Below, piece by piece: positions 56,521-64,000 of a DNA stretch of 64,000 nucleotides (its first letter is position 1; the number at the start of each line of letters is the position of its first letter). A program made the translations under genes and the position numbers. The stretch covers positions 6,138,001-6,202,000 of the forward strand of contig JAAXNY010000001.1 of the NCBI GenBank assembly GCA_013420905.1. The letters are read 5' to 3'. The notes under the pieces were generated by a model that was given only the letters and a program-made list of their open reading frames with translations, did no database searches and had not been told where the DNA came from. The DNA is from Collybia mongolica. Taxonomy: Eukaryota > Basidiomycota > Agaricomycetes > Agaricales > Clitocybaceae.

Positions 56521-59257
56521 ATGCCAATCCACTTTGAAATTGCTACTCACCACGCAAATCAAGTGAGGTCACAATCTCACAAATCAGCAGCATCTCCGGA
56601 GGAGCTTTTGGCCAAAGCCTGGGATGAAAAACAACGGTGGACATATGCTGAGCTTCTCCAAAGCTCCTTCTCGCATACTCAGTTCCCAAGTGTTGTTCAT
56701 TCCAAAGGAAATGGATTCGTAGAAACTGTGATAACTGCTTATAATGGACACCATCACCTCATACTCAGGCAAGCTCTTCCTGGACTTCTATGAAATGCCC
56801 TAATATCTCTTAGGCCAGACGATGTCTGGATCGCCGTTTTGGGACAATTCAATTTTTAGTGAAGTGAAACTATTAACCATCTCCAGATGAGAGGTTAACT
56901 CCAGAAATTATTAGTGTCAATGCTCATGCAGAAGAACTTTGTGCCCAATTCATATGGCATGACAAGAAGAAAACGGTCAAAATAACTACACAAGGTTCAA
57001 GGTATACAGTTGATTTTGGTGCCCTTTCCAAAGACATGACGAGGGCGATCCACAAAAGTGTTTGTATAAAACTGCCAGTGTTGCAACTAGCTCACTCATC
57101 GCATACCGTTGATAGGGCCCGAAATTGTTTGCACTTATAAAGTCAACAAGTAAGGCTATTAGTATCATTTCTAATAACCAAGTAAACGGTAATAAAGGAT
57201 TAGAGTCGAGCTCCAAGACGGCTAATCAGAGTGAACTAGTCTAATGGATAATACACTATCAGTACAGAGGACTATGAGTACGGTCTATTATTAGTCCTAT
57301 TCACCATGCCTGGTTACAACCTCGGTGTCTTAGTTCATAAGTAACCGTTGTAGTATGATATCATTAGTCCGGGGATCATCATTAATAGGAGAAGTAATTG
57401 TAAATTCGGGACTTGCACAACCCAATCCTAGTCAGGGGTACTTGGTGTTAACTACCGGAAGCGACGGGACCCCGTGAATAGCAACTGGGACAATCAGGAG
57501 GAGTAAATGACAGTGCCGCGCTGTTTTAAATAACAAAGCGCGCAGTCGTGACTTGATAAGAGTTTAGCCAGCTCTTTCAATATTTGATAAGTAACCAGTA
57601 AATGGCATAATTGGCACGCATGGTGCGCGCGCCAAGTTGTAGAGGACGCATCAACATTGAATACAGATCCTTGGCGCGCAGGAGCGCGGTTCCATGTAAA
57701 ATTTACAATTCCGTATGATATTTAGTTTGTACACTATAAATAGACTGTAGATGAGTAGCGCTAAGGCAAGGAATCTTGCCCCCACTTCGCGCTACTATAG
57801 AGTATACAAATCACATTTGTTAAAACACTATTGCGTGCCTGAATTAAGGATCAGATTGCTTCAACGTGTCTTGATTGGAATTGATTGAAGAACCACAGAA
57901 TTAAAGAAACTTAGTTCACTTGGAACTTAGTACCGTATTGTCTGTTGGAATTACTAGGCACTTGGCCTTAGTGCACTTGGCACTGTATTGTTTGATAAGT
58001 CGCTTGGACTTATAGATCCGCTTGGGATCATTAATAATTGAACGTACACTTGGTACTCAGTCTATTGGATCGAGGGATATTATAAATATACCTAGCAGGT
58101 TTTTGAACCTGTGTTGAAGCTTTTGTCTAAATCAAACCTGTTGAGAGATCATTGGAAAGGGCTTTGGCTAGTACTATTCAAAGCTTAGTGCTTCTAAGCA
58201 CTTGAACCCGAACTCAAAACAGGCGATTCCTACTGTTTGTGTGTTGATTGTTAGGTTTGGTGTGTGTGTGTAAGGGATTACATTTCATAGCATCAGCACA
58301 CTTATAGCCCAGGAGCCCCCTTTCACCGTCTCTAGATTCTTGATGACGAATTCAAGGAGTGGATCTTACCTGACTTCTCGACAACAACCGATCATGACAC
58401 AGTCATTTGTGCGGTTCTCATGATGTCTACTATGAAAGGGTGGGTTTAAATCTTCAGCCCTTCTTGACATACAAATATGTTACTCACGAGTATGTAGCTA
58501 TTTTGATTATTCAATGGGCCTCCTCTGTGGCATTCCATCAGTGACACTCGAAGGCAAAAAGGCCGACTGGCATAAACTACTCATGCGCCTGGACAAGCTA
58601 TCCAGTTTCAGTCCCGAGCCGGCCGTATGGGTACAGCTCTTGCGACCCATCTTTAGTCGGTTTGCCCAGGCATTCAATGGCAATGCAGACATCGACTTCT
58701 GGAGCAGAGTTTGCCACCATCAGTCATTTGGTTCCGGGCCTGTATATCTATCAGGGTGGATCACTGCATTTTGTGTGTGGTCGGCCAAAGGAAAATGGCA
58801 AGGCCCCCCTCTGGCGTTATTCCAACAATCATCACCGACATATGGTTATCAGAGTTCATACCGCGTGCCGTCAGAATACCCTGAAGGTAGCCAACTTTTT
58901 TTGGATGATGTGCTTTATCCTGTGCTGGACTACTACAACCATGTCCCTCTCGGATTTTGTGATGTCAATGTCAAGCTTGATGACAATGGCAAGAAGTTTG
59001 ACTGTATGATGGTCGCGGGGCACGTTGCATGCCTTGTCAATGGCGAAGACAATAATACTGTTCGCCCTCTCCCTGCTTGGTTCCTATTCATCAAGGAGGA
59101 GAAAGAGTGGGGACCTTCATCAAGAGATCCTCCCTCAAGTACCCTGGAACAGGCATTGCAAGCTGAACAATCGGCCCAGTCGAGATCCCCAAGAACTCTA
59201 CCAGAGTCCAATTTAAAGATGAGGAGAGCTTGGAGGAAATTTTGTTTGTGTTTTTGA
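56521..59257 (+). CDS. DUF4419 family protein
   Basis: Five exons (56521-56768, 56814-56858, 56915-57059, 58336-58439, 58498-59257) sum to 1302 nt, a 433-residue protein with an exact frame. Family blocks appear in order: RPDDVWIAVLGQFNFYVNAH, KEWILPDFSTTTDHDTV, DYSMGLLCGIPSVTLEGKK, FWSRVCHHQSFGSGPVYLSG and GWITAFCVW, with a C-terminal VPLGFCDVNVKLDDNG. DUF4419 proteins are common in fungi and their function is unknown. The first intron uses a GC donor (GCAAGC, 56769). The third intron is 1276 nt and holds an insertion. The frame is intact, so the gene may be expressed. Confidence 0.8.
57060..58335 (+). mobile_element. LTR-like insertion inside a DUF4419 intron
   Basis: The third DUF4419 intron is about twenty times longer than its neighbours. 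It contains a TATA box (ACTATAAATAG near 57739), no coding frame, and a run of CACTTGG/CTTGGACTTA-type motifs at 57920-58080 like those in fungal retrotransposon LTRs. I could not find convincing TG...CA ends with a 5-bp target duplication; CACTTATA recurs at 57132 and 58299. The intron's own splice sites (GTTTGT, CTCTAG) are retained at the edges. Coordinates given are those of the whole intron. Confidence 0.4.
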
Positions 59258-59259
59258 CT

Positions 59260-60120
59260 GTATTCAGTACATTTATTCATGACAATCCATTTTGAAAATC
59301 AAATTTTTGCTCTTCCAACCATTTTTAAAGGAAAAATGATTCTGCTTGCTACTTTGTTGTTGATGTCAGTTCACTTTTACCGCTTCTAGCATATAAATTT
59401 ATTGGCGAATATCTCACTTACACGCTGGCAGGTTGAGGTTAGCATATACTCATCAACAACTGACTGGAAGGTGAGATAAGAGGCCCAAAAAAGCCACGTA
59501 ACCTCAAATTCGGAGGCTTGAGTTTGAAAGGCTTAGTCAGATGCCTTTAGGGGGGTTAAGATGTATGATTAAATATGCCTGAAGGAGTATCTCCAACGGA
59601 CGGGAGGTGGGTTCTTTCAAAAGTGCCAGCACATCTACGGACAAGAGCCTTTTCCGCTTTCACAAAAAAAAATGTTCGACGCACACACTATCACGTACCG
59701 TGACTGATATTATATGTGGAGGAACTTTCAGGAGCATACCTGTCGAAATGCTTGGATATAGTATGTCAAAAAGCACAATCTTCCATCCTTACACTATTAT
59801 AAACTCAGTTGACCTTGTAGACTTGCTGGAGACTGTAGTATATTACCCGATACCAACAGTCACCCACTGGGGTAACTGCCCAAATCGACAGTATGACCCC
59901 AAATTATGACTTGCGACTCCAGCATACATACTCATTTAGGCGTAGTAAGAATAATCAGCTTGCGAAGAATTTCATAGTACAAGCCAGTCATGGAGCTACA
60001 CACACGTATTACCCCGAAAATCAAGTTATTGGGCTTTGATTTCCACCATGATACGCATGACCATTGACATCGTGAATGCATCAAGATAGATCGACCGTGT
60101 CACCACAACAAATAATCATA
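59260..60120. other. Intergenic, no gene recognised
   Basis: Only a 100-codon plus-strand ORF (59607-59909) without recognisable features. It separates the DUF4419 gene from the convergent NRPS relic. Confidence 0.4.
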
Positions 60121-60122
60121 TT

Positions 60123-63100
60123 TTATCTCGACTGCAATGGGGTACCTTTCAAGACCTGTGAGATCAACTTGCCCATCTTCAGTCCATTCTCCTGATCAAA
60201 CATCTGCCAGTGAAATGCATTGAACCCGATGACCTCGATCTGGGGTAGATAGTCCAGCCAGCCATTATATGGGTCTTCCGGTGGGGCTTGCTCCCCCAAT
60301 TCCCTGCCCCTTAACGCCTTTACCAGAACAGCCCTGCCTCGGTACTTCTGGGGAACATCATAATCCAAAATCAAGTCGCTAACACGCCCGAACTGGGATA
60401 ACCAGCCATTTTGGTCATCCACCACATTCAGTAGATAATCAAGATCTGCCCTCCACATGGACGTTTGTAGTTGCTTGGTGTAGACACTGGTGTCGACCAT
60501 AAGGACCAGTGCAACCGTTTTTCCCATCTTCTGTAGCTGGATGGCCACCTCGTGCGCCAGATACCCACCGTAGCTCCAGCCTGCAAGGAAAAATGGCCCA
60601 TCTTTCTGGTGGAGCAACACTCATTCTAAAAACTCATGCGCAACTGATTCCAATGTTTGACCCTCTTGCTTGGACAAGCCCCAACAATTGTCGCCGAATG
60701 CAACCACTTTACATGTGAGATATTGAATTGCAGAGGAGTACACCGATGCGATTCCATTGGTTTCTGGGAAAAGAAATAGTACAGGTCCTGGATGATTGGC
60801 ATTGGTGATAATCATGGCACCAACAAGGTCGTGTGTTGCATCAAGAGGTGCATTTAGTGTTGGCCTATTGTTCACGTCATTGATGTTTCCTTGTAGATGT
60901 TCAGTAACAATTGTGGCGAGGCCGCAAATGGATGGATGTTTGAAGAAGGTCCCAATTGAAAGTTGAAGCCCAAATTTGCGTTGAAGGGCCGAAGTCACGA
61001 CAGTTGCCATTAAAGAATGGCCACCAAGGTTAAATAAGCTTTCCCGCACATCTATTGTCTTGGGTGAACGCTCAAGGGCATGAGCAAAAATAGCCATGAT
61101 TCTCTGTTCTGTTTCGTTCCTATGATACAGCATCAGCAATAGTGGGAAGGTGTCAAAAAACTGGTACTGACTTAGGGCCCATGCATAATGTAGAAACGGA
61201 AGGATTTGAAGGGCCAGTCTGGGAAGAGAGATATTCTGAAGTGGATAAGAGACGCCAATTGAGCTTCCCATTTTTGTTGAACAGCAATGTAGACAAGTTA
61301 ACCATTCAATTGGGTATCATTGATTCGGGTAATTGGGTCCAGAGTAGCTGCATCAGTGAGTCCAGAGTTGCAGCACTGTTTGCGCACACCGTTGAGGGTG
61401 TGTTATATAATTCGGGTTGTAGCACAAGTGGGGGGAAATTCCCAGTAAAAGTTTGGTTTGCACCATGCACGAATATAGCTTGCAGGAAGCTGTTACCAAT
61501 GCCTTGATTGGAGAAATCCAGGGAAACGCTCCAACCTTCTTCACTTGCCAACTTATGGACAAAATAAGGCACAGACAAAGCTGAGCTGGGAATACTTGCG
61601 AGTTTTCGATGGAGGGCCATTGGATCGATATGACTGCCACTATGTACCTGGCATAGGATGGCTTCGACTCCTTTAAGATCTTCCAGTGGCAGGTGTGTGA
61701 TCCCTACAACATTTGTTGGAGAACCGCGCAAGTAATGAGGAAGATCACCCATGGTCAGTTTAAGATCTGGCCAGCAAAGCCATTCACTAGGGTTGTGAAG
61801 AGGTGGACACTGTTTAACATGAAGAATAGCTGCATAGCGGTAACGACTGAGTTCGTTCTGTGACTCCATCAACTTTGGGTGTATTTCAACGTGTGCGATT
61901 TCCGGATAGAGACGTTGCAAGTCGAAGAAAAATGATGGGCTAAGCAAGAGCTCTGACTGTATTTTGGCGAGCTGTCTTGAAATGTTCGTAATATCTTTAG
62001 CTGTGGTATTATCCGACATTGAGGTCAACGCCCTTTCCACGTCATGACATGCAATCAGGGGGTAGCTTCGGATATCACCAAAAAATATGCGACCACCCTT
62101 AGGCATCAGGGTTAAGAGTTGTTCGATGACTTTGACAAGGTAAATGGCATTGGGAAAGTACTGCACCATGGAATTCAAGATGATGAGAGAGAAGGTCTCA
62201 TCAAGATCTCCTAACTGATGAGCTGCAGCCTTCATCAACGTCAGTTTCTGCTCCAGCCCCTTCCGATGAATCTGTTTGGAAAGAAACTGCAGGGCTGCAA
62301 CAGACAAATCTGTACCAAGGTACAACTGCGTATATCCAACCAGATTAAGTGCAATTTGACCTGTGCCAACACCCACCTCCAAAACACGGTCGGAAGACTG
62401 AGGGTTAATCTGGTGGATCGTATCATCTAACCATTGGTGCATCTCGGGATTGGGCCATTAAACATGCTTATCCATTGCGCAAAGTCATGTCCTGCGTCTT
62501 CGTCACGCAGAGCACCATAGACATCCTCTTTGGAGTTGTACTGTTCATCCCATAGCGCAAGGGCTTCAGCTTTATCTGATTTGATTTCTTATTTGAGCTG
62601 CACATATGCGACAAGTGAGGCGGTGTTGCTCAACTCCACGGCCACAACAGCAGCTGCCTTCACAGTGGGGTGGCTATTGAGGATAGCTTCAATTTCCTCA
62701 ACTTCAATTCGCAGACCCTGAACCTTGACTTGGGTGTCGCTACGCCCCACATACTCGATCAGGCTATTCGCCCTCTGGAATCCAAGGTCTCCCGTAAGGT
62801 ATATGCGTTGATTCGGGGATAGATTAAGAAAGTGCTGTGCGGTGAGCTCGGGTTGACCAAGATACCCACAGGATATATTTGCTCCGCTCACTGCAATTTG
62901 TCCCAGCACTCCAGAGGGGACCAAATTAAGCTGGTTGTCAACAATATGCAGTGAGGCATTTGGGATTGGACGACCAATGGGGATCCGAGTGAGTCGCTCC
63001 AAGTTCCAATTGAAGGGAATAACAAAGCAGGCACTGCAGACGGACGCCTCTGCTGGTCCATAAGATGACGAAATCTGAAGTTCGGGGAGATGTTGACGAC

Positions 63101-64000
63101 AGAGTGCTATCTTTGTAGAATCAAGGTGCTCTCCGCCAATCATGAGGTGTTTGAGATGCATGTTCTTGAGCCACGCCCCTCCTGTTTCATCTTCGAGAAG
63201 TACTGCTAAAATTGAAGGCGTCATATAACAATGCTGTATGCCTATCATGGATGATTGTCAGTAGTGTATGCCTCGTCATGATTTGACACTCTTACAGTTG
63301 TCTATCAGGAATGAACAGTAGGCTTGGGGGTCAAATATGGGTGCCTCAGGCAAGCAGTAGAGACTAGATCCAGTAAGAAGTGATGAGAATATCTGGAAAC
63401 CAGATGGGTCAAATCCGATGCCTGTGGTCAGACCGTTACGTCATTTGCCTGGCCAATCTGTGGTTTCAGGGGCACAAAGATTGACCATTCCTTGATGCTC
63501 TATTTGAATTGCTTTTGGCGTTCCAGTGGAGCCTGCTAAATACATTGTTGCTGAGAGTTGTGGGAAGTATGCAAGGAAGGTCGATAACAGGAGTAGTCCA
63601 GAGAACGTCACAATCTTTGTTGAGCTCCTCACAGTGTAGATCCCCCTTGAGGGGACAAGGGGATGAAGACAACACCAAAGAACACCCAGTAATATGTACC
63701 ATTGATCGCATGCGGTCAAGGGGAAGATCTTGAGCCAATGGCATGAAGGCAAGTCCGGCTTTGACACAAGCGAGGTAGGCGACAACCAGTAAGGTTGAAC
63801 AGGGCATCCACTATCAAAAAGGTTCAGATCATGATGTACAGAGCAACGCGGCAAAGACTCACAATGCCAATGCATGCTTTGTCTGGAAGGTTCATGTTGA
63901 GTAACCAGCTTGCCAGCCTATCACTACATATATCCAGTTCAGTGTAGCTAAGCAATAATGTGCCGTCGGTTACTGCAAGTGTCGCGCCTTCACATGTAGC
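60123..64000 (-). pseudogene. NRPS terminal module (A-MT-PCP-TE), decayed, runs off right end
   Basis: Read on minus from 64000: adenylation motifs A1 (LLLSYTELDICSD), A2 (LACVKAGLAFMPL), A3 (YLAGSTGTPKAIQIEHQG), A5 (SSYGPAEAS), A6 (GANISCGYLGQPELTAQHF), A7 (YLTGDLGF) and A8 (GRSDTQVKVQGLRIE). A SAM-dependent methyltransferase (VLEVGVGTGQIALNLV near 62380) is inserted after A8. Then A10 (NKNGKLNWRLL), a PCP with NLGGHSLMA near 61020, and a type I thioesterase (LAGWSYGGYLAHEVA near 60570) with a terminal His (AFHWQMF). Spliceosomal introns are present (near 63835-63785 and 63295-63245). Damage: TAA at 62591-62589, a frameshift near 62450, frame changes around the A3 and A10 regions, and TGA at 60623-60621. 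The intact relative would activate and methylate one amino acid and release the product. Not functional as it stands. Confidence 0.8.

Noticed and set aside
1..64000. CRISPR arrays, operons, prokaryotic promoters and ribosome binding sites
   Set aside because: The window is eukaryotic with spliceosomal introns; no regularly spaced short repeats were seen.

Overview
The window looks like nuclear DNA of a basidiomycete fungus, most likely an Agaricomycete. Genes have many short spliceosomal introns (45-80 nt). The families present are typical of that group: a HET-domain protein, a large F-box protein, a FunK1-type kinase relic, DUF6534 multi-pass membrane proteins, a DUF4419 protein, a DUF3533/SNG1-type protein, a P450 and an NRPS relic. 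The species is not identified. All functions are inferred from recognised motifs; no database search was run.

Layout. Positions 1-9.2 kb and 22.8-26.9 kb are mobile-element debris, mostly AT-rich and poor in CpG: a hAT transposase relic, a complete but dead pogo-type element with terminal inverted repeats (TIRs), MITEs, tandem repeats, and two opposed copies of a poly-A retroposon (1-689 minus; 25855-26807 plus, with a 14-bp target duplication). Between them (9.2-22.8 kb) lie a degraded KRE6/SKN1-like fragment, an intact HET gene, a hAT-type MITE with a perfect 8-bp target duplication, an intron-containing tRNA-Met(CAT), a secreted cysteine-rich protein and two decayed DUF6534 genes.

From 27 to 39 kb is the best-preserved genic block: the conserved Obg-like ATPase OLA1/YchF (10 exons, reading frame closes exactly), a convergent MMTAG2-like SR-rich protein, an F-box protein and a 10-exon SNG1-type membrane protein. 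One OLA1 intron is a tandem triplication. Each unit has its own donor, branch point and acceptor, and each carries a ~90-nt box C/D-like structured RNA. This is the most unusual feature of the window.

From 40 to 64 kb the sequence is accessory: a FunK1 kinase pseudogene, an inverted duplicate of a decayed gene also seen at 12 kb, a novel-looking N-glycosylation-rich secreted/membrane protein with duplicated exons, diverged tandem repeats, a P450, a DUF4419 gene with a ~1.2 kb insertion held inside an intron, and the decayed C-terminal module (A-methyltransferase-PCP-TE) of a nonribosomal peptide synthetase that runs off the right end. Several pseudogenes carry stop codons explained by C-to-T change, and paired repeat copies differ mainly at CpG versus TpG, consistent with cytosine methylation and deamination acting on repeats.
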